From Candidatus Defluviibacterium haderslevense (GTDB taxonomy: Bacteria > Bacteroidota > Bacteroidia > Chitinophagales > Saprospiraceae): 64,000 nt of DNA. The notes beneath the pieces were generated by a model. The model saw only the letters and a program-made list of their open reading frames with translations. It did not search any database and had not been told where the DNA came from. Position numbers and translations under genes: made by a program. Where the stretch lies: the NCBI GenBank assembly GCA_016712225.1, contig JADJRL010000003.1, positions 2,059,501-2,123,500 on the forward strand. Direction: 5' to 3'. This document shows, piece by piece, positions 1 to 7,682 of the stretch; within the stretch, counting starts at the first letter, position 1; the number at the start of each line of letters is the position of its first letter.

Positions 1-65
1 TTTATTGACTAAATGGATAGTCAAACAATTAGTTGAGACCATTAACATCTTGAATGTATTAAGTT

Positions 66-266
66 TTAATCCAAGTGCCATCGATCCATATCTTCACTAC
101 TGAGTTTAAGAAATTGACCAATTTCACTTTTAGTGACTGGATCGTTTTTGGATTTGTTATATTTTTTTCGAACACGAACTAAAAGACGTTGACTGAAGCG
201 AACACTTTTTCCAGTCAAATAAATTAAATCTTTAGGGTATACAATGAATCGACTAAACTTTATCAT
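66..266 (-). CDS. small HTH-like hypothetical protein
   Basis: A 66-residue basic protein. The middle part (TGKS, then RRLLVR-like and KKYNKSK, then a short 'T.SEIGQFLKL' segment) resembles a small Bacteroidota protein family I recall with an 'ITGKS-RTARRLL-KIRK-YNK-...-T..EF..Y' pattern, which looks like a helix-turn-helix fold often found near mobile or accessory genes. No other domain is visible. It is transcribed away from the cassette that starts at 786. It could be a DNA-binding accessory regulator, but that is inference from size, charge and pattern only. Confidence 0.5.
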   Translation of the reverse strand: MIKFSRFIVYPKDLIYLTGKSVRFSQRLLVRVRKKYNKSKNDPVTKSEIGQFLKLSSEDMDRWHLD

Positions 267-785
267 AGTGTTTGTTTAACAATTTCAATCATTAGGAATA
301 AACTTATTTTATGAATAAAATAAGTTTGTTTCCTTGGGTGTTATGACAAATGAAATAAACTTATAGTGTTTAAGTTTACTTCAAAAAATTTTGTCAATAA
401 TTAGATAACGATTTTTTAATAAAAATATTTATTTAAACATTAATTTTTTTTTTTTTGGATCATGGCAAAGAATTTCTATTTTTAAATATTAAATGAACTC
501 CCATGAACTCCCATGAACTCTATATGAACCATCTATCAAGTAAGTATTAAGTAACTATCAAGTAAGGAACAAGCTCAAAATGTTGTGAAGAAAAATTTAA
601 TTTTTAAAAAAATAATTCAGAGCGCGACAAAAGTGAAAAAATACGGCAAATGTGACTATAAGCGTCAAATACGACAAGCCGAAAATTAAACCTATACCAT
701 AATTCGTTTTATAAATGATAGCGCAAATTTCTAAAGCTAGCTAGAAATAAGTGCAATGATTTTTTAACACTTTAATTTTTTAATT
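267..785. other. non-coding spacer with short repeats
   Basis: This stretch separates the minus-strand small gene from the plus-strand cassette. It is AT-rich and holds a cluster of short direct repeats (see 493-566) and homopolymer runs near 450. No convincing ORF was seen. It presumably carries the promoters of both divergent units, but I could not identify a clear -33/-7 pair. Confidence 0.5.
493..566. repeat. short direct-repeat cluster (iteron-like)
   Basis: The 10-bp unit ATGAACTCCC occurs at 493 and 503, with a truncated copy at 513 and a further ATGAAC at 524. Directly after it, the 12-bp unit CTATCAAGTAAG occurs at 533 and again at 555, a 22-bp period. The cluster lies about 220 bp upstream of the gene at 786. 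It could be protein-binding sites or replication slippage. Confidence 0.6.
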
Positions 786-1535
786 ATGGCTCGTCAAAGT
801 AGCTTAATTAAGATCAACGGAACACTCGAAGATCTTACTTTTTTTAAATCAGCAGATGGTCACATGGTCCGCATGAAAGGTGGAGTTAGTGGTGACCGCA
901 TTAAGAATGATCCAGCATTTGCCCGGACTCGGGAGAACATGCAAGAATTTGGTGAAATGGGTCGAACCGGAAAACTGATTCGTACATCCTTACGCAATGT
1001 TATCAGCAATGGTTCAGATCCACGATCTGCCAGCAGATTGCTCAAAAGTCTTTCACAAGTATTGAAGGAAGATACCACAAGTTTACGTGGTTTACGTAAG
1101 GTGGGCATTGGATTAAGCACTTCAGAAGGTAAAGCTTTATTGGTAGGATTTAATTTCAATATTAGATCAGTGCTTACCCAAGTTCTAAAATCCGTGTTTA
1201 CGATTGATGAACCAACAGGTAAAGTCACTATTGCTAATTTCATTCCTAAGCAAGACTTGCTTTTTCCAGCAGGTGCTACACATTGTAGTCTAGAATGTGG
1301 ATGGTCAAACATTGATTTTACAACGAATGAAGTTAAATCATCTTCATCCCCGGAAAGTCAGTTTCTGATTGATCTTACTTCCAATAATGTGGTCTTGTCA
1401 CCAACAATAGCCCCGGCAGGTTCTGGTATTACTTTCATAGTATTGAAAGTGAGTTTTCTTCAGAATCTTAATGGTCAATTTTATCCACTACAAAATGGTG
1501 GTCATAATGCCATCCAATTGGTTCATGTAAGCTAA
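786..1535 (+). CDS. conserved Bacteroidota hypothetical protein (cassette gene 1)
   Basis: A 249-residue protein without signal peptide or membrane segment. The N-terminal 60 residues (MARQSSLIKINGTLEDLTFF, then KGGVSGDRIKNDPAF and TRENMQEFG) match a pattern I recall from many unannotated Bacteroidota proteins ('I.GT..D.TFYK..DG...R.KGGV...RI..DPAF.RTREN..EFG'). The C-terminal 100 residues look beta-rich. It is followed 10 bp later by a DUF5675 gene and then two tiny membrane-protein genes, all in one direction. The constant company suggests one functional unit, possibly phage- or particle-derived, but no function is known to me. Confidence 0.75.
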   Translation: MARQSSLIKINGTLEDLTFFKSADGHMVRMKGGVSGDRIKNDPAFARTRENMQEFGEMGRTGKLIRTSLRNVISNGSDPRSASRLLKSLSQVLKEDTTSLRGLRKVGIGLSTSEGKALLVGFNFNIRSVLTQVLKSVFTIDEPTGKVTIANFIPKQDLLFPAGATHCSLECGWSNIDFTTNEVKSSSSPESQFLIDLTSNNVVLSPTIAPAGSGITFIVLKVSFLQNLNGQFYPLQNGGHNAIQLVHVS

Positions 1536-1545
1536 TCATTCTGCC

Positions 1546-1962
1546 ATGAATCGGATAATGGAATGGATACTAATCCGAGAATATTTTCCGAATGGCAGCA
1601 ATGGAAGTCTGTGGTGTGGTGGTCAATTGATCTGCCATACCATAGAACTTCCTTGGCTGAACAACAGTAGAAGAGTCTCCTGTATTCCGGAAGGAAGATA
1701 TGAACTGATAAAGCATTATAGTCAGAAGTTTGGAAATGTGCTCTTAGTCAAGAATATTATAGATCGAGATCACATCCTTATACATACTGCCAATAATGCT
1801 AGTGAAGAACTGCAAGGATGCATAGCTCCAGTCATTTGTCTTACGGGCGAAGGCCAAGGAATCTATTCCAAAAAGGCCTTTATGCAGATGATGAGTATTG
1901 CCAACTTGAGTCTGATGAAAAAGGGAACATTATTTTTAACCATTAAAAACACAACACCATGA
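1546..1962 (+). CDS. DUF5675 family protein (cassette gene 2)
   Basis: A 138-residue protein matching the DUF5675 pattern: an N-terminal 'WILIREYFPNGSNGSLW' strand, then 'IELPW.NN....CIPEGRY', then 'DHILIH..N...E..GCIAP'. DUF5675 is a family of unknown activity, often seen in phage-like or lysis-type neighbourhoods; the conserved His (in ILIH) and Cys (in GCI) are present. It overlaps the next gene by 4 bp (ATGA), which indicates translational coupling. Confidence 0.8.
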   Translation: MNRIMEWILIREYFPNGSNGSLWCGGQLICHTIELPWLNNSRRVSCIPEGRYELIKHYSQKFGNVLLVKNIIDRDHILIHTANNASEELQGCIAPVICLTGEGQGIYSKKAFMQMMSIANLSLMKKGTLFLTIKNTTP

Positions 1963-2201
1963 AAAGCATTCATAAAAGTTCTTCCAAGCCATTGAGTATG
2001 CTAGAAAGGTGGAAAGCACCCACACCAATACTCTTCAAGCGGCTTCGTAATATCGGATTAATCCTGGCAGGAGTTGCCGGAGCCATTTTGAGCTCACCCA
2101 TTACTCTTCCACCACTAGTGATCAGTGTGGCTGGATATGTTATGGTAGCATCTGGAGTATTGAGTTCGGTAAGTCAGATAACAGTCGAGAAAGAAGAATA
2201 G
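1959..2201 (+). CDS. small holin-like membrane protein (cassette gene 3)
   Basis: An 80-residue protein. The basic N-terminus (about 35 residues, including ERWKAPTPILFKRLRNIG) is followed by two closely spaced hydrophobic segments (about residues 32-47 and 50-72) separated by a proline-containing turn, and a short charged tail ending EKEE. Size and topology resemble phage holins. Its start overlaps the DUF5675 gene and its stop is 1 bp before the next start, so the genes are probably cotranslated. Holin function is inference. Confidence 0.7.
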   Translation: MKSIHKSSSKPLSMLERWKAPTPILFKRLRNIGLILAGVAGAILSSPITLPPLVISVAGYVMVASGVLSSVSQITVEKEE

Positions 2202-2202
2202 G

Positions 2203-2373
2203 ATGAAGTCAGATCACAGTTTTCTCGCCACATGTTTTGGTTCCTTAGTAGGCATTTGTTCTTGCATAGATATAAATGATTTGTTTAAGACTATCTTTTT
2301 ATCTTCACTCGGAGCCATATCATCTTATCTCGCTACCAATCTGGTGAAGCGATTATGTAGAAAAAAGGAATGA
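2203..2373 (+). CDS. very small membrane protein (cassette gene 4)
   Basis: A 56-residue ORF that starts ATG one base after the previous stop and ends TGA. The predicted protein begins MKSDHSFLATCFGSLVGICS, contains two hydrophobic stretches (about residues 7-22 and 31-48) and ends with a basic tail (VKRLCRKKE). Position, spacing and the following strong terminator support it as a real last gene of the cassette. It has the same small two-helix character as the preceding gene. Function unknown. Confidence 0.65.
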   Translation: MKSDHSFLATCFGSLVGICSCIDINDLFKTIFLSSLGAISSYLATNLVKRLCRKKE

Positions 2374-2426
2374 TATATTTCCTTTATTGATTTAGCAATT
2401 ATTGTTTTGAGTCCCTTGAGAACACC

Positions 2427-2462
2427 ATACCCTGGATATAGCAATATATTCAGGGTATTTTA
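2427..2462 (+). terminator. strong intrinsic terminator of the 786-2373 cassette
   Basis: Left arm 2427-2440 (ATACCCTGGATATA) pairs with right arm 2445-2458 across 14 positions with one G-U wobble. The loop is GCAA (a GNRA tetraloop), and a T-rich tail follows. It lies 53 bp after the last cassette stop. Confidence 0.85.
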
Positions 2463-2544
2463 ATTTTAGGGATAAAGCCTAAAATTATGTTAAAGAAATT
2501 AATATTTAGTTATCAAAAATTATACTTCATATTAAAATGATTTA

Positions 2545-2565
2545 TATCTTTGACACTGTTGTCAA
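2545..2565 (+). promoter_or_regulatory. -7 box and palindromic operator of the XRE/defence operon
   Basis: TATCTTTG at 2545-2552 fits the Bacteroidota -7 consensus TAnnTTTG. Overlapping it at 2550-2565 is the inverted repeat TTGACA-CTGT-TGTCAA. The first gene downstream (ATG at 2581) encodes an XRE repressor-like protein, so an autoregulatory (C-box-like) operator is likely. No clear -33 TTG was found at the expected spacing. Confidence 0.6.
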
Positions 2566-2580
2566 GACAAATAAATCAAG

Positions 2581-2916
2581 ATGCATATAGAAAACATAGG
2601 CGACTACATTAGACAGTTAAGGGAACAGGCTGAAATGCCATTACGGAAACTTGCTGCATTGCTCGACATAGACCAAAGCACACTTAGCAAATTGGAACGT
2701 GGAGAACGACCAGTAAGCAGACAAATGTTGCCAATCATTGCAAAGACTTTCAAGGTGGATGAAAAGGAACTCGTAATAAAGTTTATGAGCAAACAAGTTG
2801 CCTATCAATTGGCAGACGAGAAATTTGCAAAGGACATTTTAATTGCCGCCGAAGAAGAACTTAGCTATGCTAAATCACGAATACCAATTAAAAAAATAAA
2901 ATCGGTGAGTAAATAA
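2581..2916 (+). CDS. XRE-family transcriptional regulator (controller-like)
   Basis: A 111-residue protein with a classic XRE/Cro HTH at about residues 7-63: IGDYIRQLREQAEMPLRKLA, then DIDQSTLSKLERGERPVS. The C-terminal tail (residues 68-111) is charged and helical. It is the first gene of the operon leading into type III Res (31 bp gap), Mod, Argonaute and SIR2. A palindrome over its own -7 box suggests that it represses the operon, in the manner of restriction-modification controller proteins. Role inferred from context. Confidence 0.85.
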   Translation: MHIENIGDYIRQLREQAEMPLRKLAALLDIDQSTLSKLERGERPVSRQMLPIIAKTFKVDEKELVIKFMSKQVAYQLADEKFAKDILIAAEEELSYAKSRIPIKKIKSVSK

Positions 2917-2947
2917 AGTACATCACCAAAAAGAACGGCAAGAAATA

Positions 2948-5659
2948 ATGGAATTAAAACTTGAAAATCTAAAATATCAGGATGAAGCCATTCAAGCGGT
3001 GGTAAAGGTGTTTGACGGAACAGAGAAAAACACTTTTGACAATGCTTGCTTTGAAGGCATCCGTTCAAATGTTTCTAAACTTTCTTTTGAACAATTACAA
3101 GAAAATATAAAATCAATTGCTGAAGAAAACGGAATTGAACTTGAAACTTTAAACCTTACAGCAGAAAAGGACTTAACAATAGAAATGGAAACAGGCACAG
3201 GTAAAACGCTTGTGTACATCAAAACCATATACGAATTGTATAAACATTATGGCTTTACAAAATTTATCATTCTAGTTCCTTCTGTTGCTATCAGACAAGG
3301 CGTTTTAGGAACATTCAACTCATTTAACAGCCAATTAGAAAGCATTTACGGCTTCAAACCCAACTCTTTTGAGTATGACAGTAAGAAGTTGAGCAAAGTT
3401 ACCAACTTTATTGAAGACCAGCATCCACAAGTAATGATTATGACGTTGGCTTCTTTCAACTCTGAAGACAAAATATTAAATCAGGCACAACGTGAAGATT
3501 TGTTTGCAAACATTCCTTTTATAGATGCAATCGGAAAAACAAATCCAATTATTTTAATGGACGAGCCACAGGAGGGAATGGATACAGAAAACTCTGTTAA
3601 GCAAATTGCGAAACTCAATCCATTATTTAAAATCCGATATTCCGCAACTCATAAAGCTGTAAAAAACTTACTATATCGCTTAACGCCTTATGACAGTTAC
3701 AAGCAGGGGTTGGTTAAAAAAATTGAAGTGTTGACCGTTACCGAAAAGAATGACGAAGCAACCATAAAAATTGAATTAGCAGAAACACAAAACGGAACAA
3801 GTGCCCCGAAAGCTAAACTAAAGGCTTGGCATCAATCTAACTCAACAAACAAGTTTGATTTTAAACTTACGGCTTGGCTTAAAGTTGGCGACAATTTGGG
3901 TGAAAAAACAAACAATCCAAGTTACTTAAACTATAAAGTTGAACGTATCAATAAGAGTTTGAAAAGTGGAAAATGGAGTATTACTTTTTCTAATGGTGTT
4001 GAGTTATTTGAAAAACAAGCATCAGGTAATTTAGAAAACATTTGGGCTTTGCAATTAGAATGGCTCATACACCGCCATTTTGCTAAAACGCAAAAATTGG
4101 CGACCAATGGAATAAAATGTTTATCACTAATTTTTATTGACAGAGTTGCAAACTATATGGGAGAAACTCCCGTTATCAAAAACCTTTTCATTGAAAAATA
4201 CAAAGGAATTTATCCTGAGTATAACGATGGTAAAGATGCAACCGACCAACATATACAAGATATTCAAGGATATTATTTTGCACAAAAAGCAAGTGGTGAA
4301 TATGCCGACAACGAAGGAGGCGTAAAAGAACAAGGGAAAATTTATGAATTGATTTTAAAAGGAAAAGAAGAATTGTTGACCATTTCAAACCCTGTTCAAT
4401 TTATTTTTTCTCACTCCGCTTTGGGTGTTGGTTGGGACAATCCAAATGTTTTCAATATCGCAACTTTAAACACTGCATATTCCGAAATCCGTAAACGACA
4501 AGAGATTGGTAGGGGTTTGCGTATTTGTGTAAACCAAGACGGACAAAGGATTTATGATGCTTTGACTGTTGAAGATGCTGAACGCATCAATCAATTGACT
4601 GTAATTCCAAATGAAACCTATGAAACATTTGTAACGCAGTATCAGGAAGAAATAAAAGCCATATATGGCAGCACGAAAGCGGGTGCAGGTATGACACATA
4701 CGCACAAAGGCAAACCACAAGACGAAGTTCAATTCAAACGTAATCCTTCCGATACTATTGATGCAGCGTTTAAACGGTTTTGGAAATCTTTAGCAAAGAA
4801 AACCGATTATACTATTGCGTTTAATGAAGAAAATTTAATTGAAACGGCAACTCAAAGAATTAACGCCATAACTATTCCTGATTATGTAATTGAAGCATCA
4901 AGTCATTTAATTAATGAAATTACAGACGAAGGTAAACAAGACACTTTTGGCGGTACGGAAAGCATCAAGCAAAAAGCAAGGTTTACACCTTTGGATTTGG
5001 TTGAAGAATTAAGCGAAAACACAGGATTGAGCTACAACACACTTTTTAAAATTGTTGAACAATTAACCAATCACAATGAACTAATTAAAAATCCACCGAG
5101 ATACATTCACGAAGCAGCGGCAATTATTCGCAACATAGAATTGGATGAAATGCTAAGAGGTTTAGATTACCATTTAATTGGTGAAAGTTATCCGTTTAGC
5201 TTTAATGATTTTATAAGAAATGTGGTTTCAAATGGTTACGTTGATACGCCAAATAAGGGCGTGTTTGACAAAATGCTAATTGATAGTGATGTGGAACGCC
5301 AATTTTCTTTAGGTGCTGACAGAGACCCCGAAATTGTTTGCTTTATCAAATTGCCAAGTTGGTATAAAATCAAAACACCCATTGGAGAATATGAACCTGA
5401 TTTTGGTTTGATAATGAAACGAAAGGAATTGAAAAGCGGAAATGAGAAAGAATTTTATTTTGTGTTAGAAACCAAAGGAACAAACAACATCAACGACAAA
5501 AAAGCACTGACCGAAAGCGAAGTATATAAAATAAAGTGTGCAATGAAACACTTTACAACCTTAGGCGTGGAAGTGCATTACAACGCACCAATTAAAGATT
5601 ACCAGTTCTTTAGAACCGAAGCAGATAAAACCATTAACAAAGTAATTGAACAAGCATAA
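2948..5659 (+). CDS. type III restriction endonuclease, Res subunit
   Basis: A 903-residue SF2 helicase-nuclease. Walker A TGTGKT at residues 82-87, the type III-typical DEPQ motif II at 205-208, and motif III YSAT at 231-234 are visible. Further on are a GVGWDNP segment and motif VI RQEIGRGLR. Near the C-terminus a PD-(D/E)XK nuclease core is intact: PD at 817-818 and ETK at 841-843. With the Mod subunit downstream it should translocate on and cut DNA lacking the partner's adenine methylation. Length is normal for the family and no frameshift is seen. Mod starts 4 bp after its stop. Confidence 0.93.
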   Translation: MELKLENLKYQDEAIQAVVKVFDGTEKNTFDNACFEGIRSNVSKLSFEQLQENIKSIAEENGIELETLNLTAEKDLTIEMETGTGKTLVYIKTIYELYKHYGFTKFIILVPSVAIRQGVLGTFNSFNSQLESIYGFKPNSFEYDSKKLSKVTNFIEDQHPQVMIMTLASFNSEDKILNQAQREDLFANIPFIDAIGKTNPIILMDEPQEGMDTENSVKQIAKLNPLFKIRYSATHKAVKNLLYRLTPYDSYKQGLVKKIEVLTVTEKNDEATIKIELAETQNGTSAPKAKLKAWHQSNSTNKFDFKLTAWLKVGDNLGEKTNNPSYLNYKVERINKSLKSGKWSITFSNGVELFEKQASGNLENIWALQLEWLIHRHFAKTQKLATNGIKCLSLIFIDRVANYMGETPVIKNLFIEKYKGIYPEYNDGKDATDQHIQDIQGYYFAQKASGEYADNEGGVKEQGKIYELILKGKEELLTISNPVQFIFSHSALGVGWDNPNVFNIATLNTAYSEIRKRQEIGRGLRICVNQDGQRIYDALTVEDAERINQLTVIPNETYETFVTQYQEEIKAIYGSTKAGAGMTHTHKGKPQDEVQFKRNPSDTIDAAFKRFWKSLAKKTDYTIAFNEENLIETATQRINAITIPDYVIEASSHLINEITDEGKQDTFGGTESIKQKARFTPLDLVEELSENTGLSYNTLFKIVEQLTNHNELIKNPPRYIHEAAAIIRNIELDEMLRGLDYHLIGESYPFSFNDFIRNVVSNGYVDTPNKGVFDKMLIDSDVERQFSLGADRDPEIVCFIKLPSWYKIKTPIGEYEPDFGLIMKRKELKSGNEKEFYFVLETKGTNNINDKKALTESEVYKIKCAMKHFTTLGVEVHYNAPIKDYQFFRTEADKTINKVIEQA

Positions 5660-5663
5660 GACA

Positions 5664-7673
5664 ATGGAAAATATTAACGATTATATGCCCTTGAGTAGCG
5701 ATCTGAATAAAGAGCGTTTGGATAGCCTGAAAAAACTGTTTCCTGACCTCTTCACTAATGAAGGGAAACTCAATATTGACGAACTCAAAAAGGTAGTAGA
5801 CCCAAAAAACGTAAGCGAAACTGAACGTTATGAATTTCGTTGGTTTGGCAAAAGCCAGGCGAAACGTAATGCGTTTACTCCAAGTAATGCAACCTTGGTT
5901 TATGATGAAAACAGAAGCGTGAACCCTACCAAATGCGAAAACACTATTATTGAAGGAGAAAATTTAGAAGTCCTCAAATTACTTAGTGATAGTTACCGAG
6001 AAAAGATAAAATGCATCTACATTGATCCCCCTTATAATAAGGATAAAGATTTTGTCTATAAGGATATTTGGAAGCAGGATACAAAAGGATATTGGGAAGA
6101 TGCTGGTGTTGTCGAAAATGGCTTTAAAATAGACACGAATGCTGAGACAGATGGCCGATATCATAGTAATTGGCTCAATATGATTTATAGTCGGTTACTG
6201 ATCGCAAGGCAATTCTTAAAATCAGATGGTGTTATTTTTATTTCCATAGATGACAGTGAAGTTCATCATTTGAGAAAGGTAGGGGATGAAGTTTTTGGTG
6301 AAGAAAACTGGATTGGCACTATTGTATGGAAAAACGCTACGGATAACAATCCAACTCAAATTGCAATAGAGCACGAATATGTTCATTGCTATGCAAAAGA
6401 TAAAAGTTCGTTGGAAAACGAATGGAAGAGTCAGTTATCAGATGTAAAGGAAGTACTAATTAATATTGGCAACGCCCTCGTTAAGGAAAATGACAACCTT
6501 GATATACTAATTACTAAATACAATGAGTGGTATCGTGCCCATAAATCCGAGCTCTGGCCTCTGGATCGATATAAATACATCGATACTGGTGGTGTTTATA
6601 CTGGCAGCCAAAGCGTACACAATCCAGGGAAAGAAGGATACAGGTATGATGTACTTCATCCAGTAACAATTAAGCCTTGTAAACAGCCCTTAATGGGTTA
6701 CAGGTTTCCTAAAGATACGATGACCAATCTGATAAACGAAGAGAAAATACTATTCGGTGAAGACGAGACAAAAATTATTGAACTTAAAGTCTACGCAAAA
6801 GACTACGAGGAGAAGTTATCAAGTATAATAGATTTAGATGGACGAATTGGGTCCTATGACTTGAAAGAGATTTTTCCAAACTCTCAACGTCTTTTCACAA
6901 ATCCCAAGCCTTATAGATTTATAAATTCCTTTTTGCCCTTCGTATTAAAAAAGGGAGATATTATTTTAGATTTTTTTGGGGGATCAGGCTCTACAGGACA
7001 TTCGGTCTTTGAATTAAACCAAGAAGATTTTGGCGATCGCAAATTTATATTGATCCAGATTCCAGAGGCGACAGACGAAATGAGTGAAGCCTACAAAGCG
7101 GGGTATAAAAAAATTAGTGATATAACCATAGAGCGTAATAAACGAGTTGTAGAAAGGATAGTTGAGGAAAGAAAAAAGGAACAACCCGATTTATTTACAA
7201 ATGGTCATAAAGAAGATTCTATAAAAGGCTTAGGTTTTAAAGTATTCAAATTGGTAAAATCAAATTTTCCAAGAGTTGAGTTTGCTCCTGACCCAGAAAA
7301 AACGGACGAAGAAAATATAGAATTGCTCAAAAAATATATTCGAGACAAAGAGGCTCAATTAATAACAGCTTTCAATCGTGATGAATTATTGACAGAAATA
7401 TTATTGAAAAAAGGTTTCAACTTAAATTACACAACAGAAAAGCAAGAACAGTTCAAAAAAAATGAAATCTATCTTGCCACAGATCCTGCTAGTGTTGGGA
7501 CAGGTAACATAAAAGAAACCTTGATATGTTTAGATGTTTCCATTCATATGGATACTGTTGAGTATTTCAAGAAATACATAGACAAAAAGTTCATTTGCCT
7601 TGAACGTGCTTTAGATACATCAAAAAAATACAATCTAAAACATTATATGGGTGATATGTTTAATGCGTTTTAA
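5664..7673 (+). CDS. type III site-specific DNA adenine methyltransferase, Mod subunit
   Basis: A 669-residue N6-adenine methyltransferase. The catalytic DPPY motif (residues 121-124, IYIDPPYNKDKDF) precedes the SAM-binding FGGSGSTG motif (around residue 437), the order of beta-class enzymes and of type III Mod proteins. The target recognition region lies between them. I chose the ATG at 5664, just after the Res stop; an in-frame TTG at 5646 would overlap res and is less likely. It methylates one strand of an asymmetric site (the site cannot be read from sequence). No simple-sequence repeat typical of phase-variable mod genes was noticed. pAgo begins 9 bp downstream. Confidence 0.93.
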   Translation: MENINDYMPLSSDLNKERLDSLKKLFPDLFTNEGKLNIDELKKVVDPKNVSETERYEFRWFGKSQAKRNAFTPSNATLVYDENRSVNPTKCENTIIEGENLEVLKLLSDSYREKIKCIYIDPPYNKDKDFVYKDIWKQDTKGYWEDAGVVENGFKIDTNAETDGRYHSNWLNMIYSRLLIARQFLKSDGVIFISIDDSEVHHLRKVGDEVFGEENWIGTIVWKNATDNNPTQIAIEHEYVHCYAKDKSSLENEWKSQLSDVKEVLINIGNALVKENDNLDILITKYNEWYRAHKSELWPLDRYKYIDTGGVYTGSQSVHNPGKEGYRYDVLHPVTIKPCKQPLMGYRFPKDTMTNLINEEKILFGEDETKIIELKVYAKDYEEKLSSIIDLDGRIGSYDLKEIFPNSQRLFTNPKPYRFINSFLPFVLKKGDIILDFFGGSGSTGHSVFELNQEDFGDRKFILIQIPEATDEMSEAYKAGYKKISDITIERNKRVVERIVEERKKEQPDLFTNGHKEDSIKGLGFKVFKLVKSNFPRVEFAPDPEKTDEENIELLKKYIRDKEAQLITAFNRDELLTEILLKKGFNLNYTTEKQEQFKKNEIYLATDPASVGTGNIKETLICLDVSIHMDTVEYFKKYIDKKFICLERALDTSKKYNLKHYMGDMFNAF

Positions 7674-7682
7674 AAATACAAT

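Noticed and set aside
860..1312. 150-codon minus-strand frame inside the cassette gene at 786
   Set aside because: It is the antisense of a better-supported plus-strand gene with close operon partners and shows no family motif.
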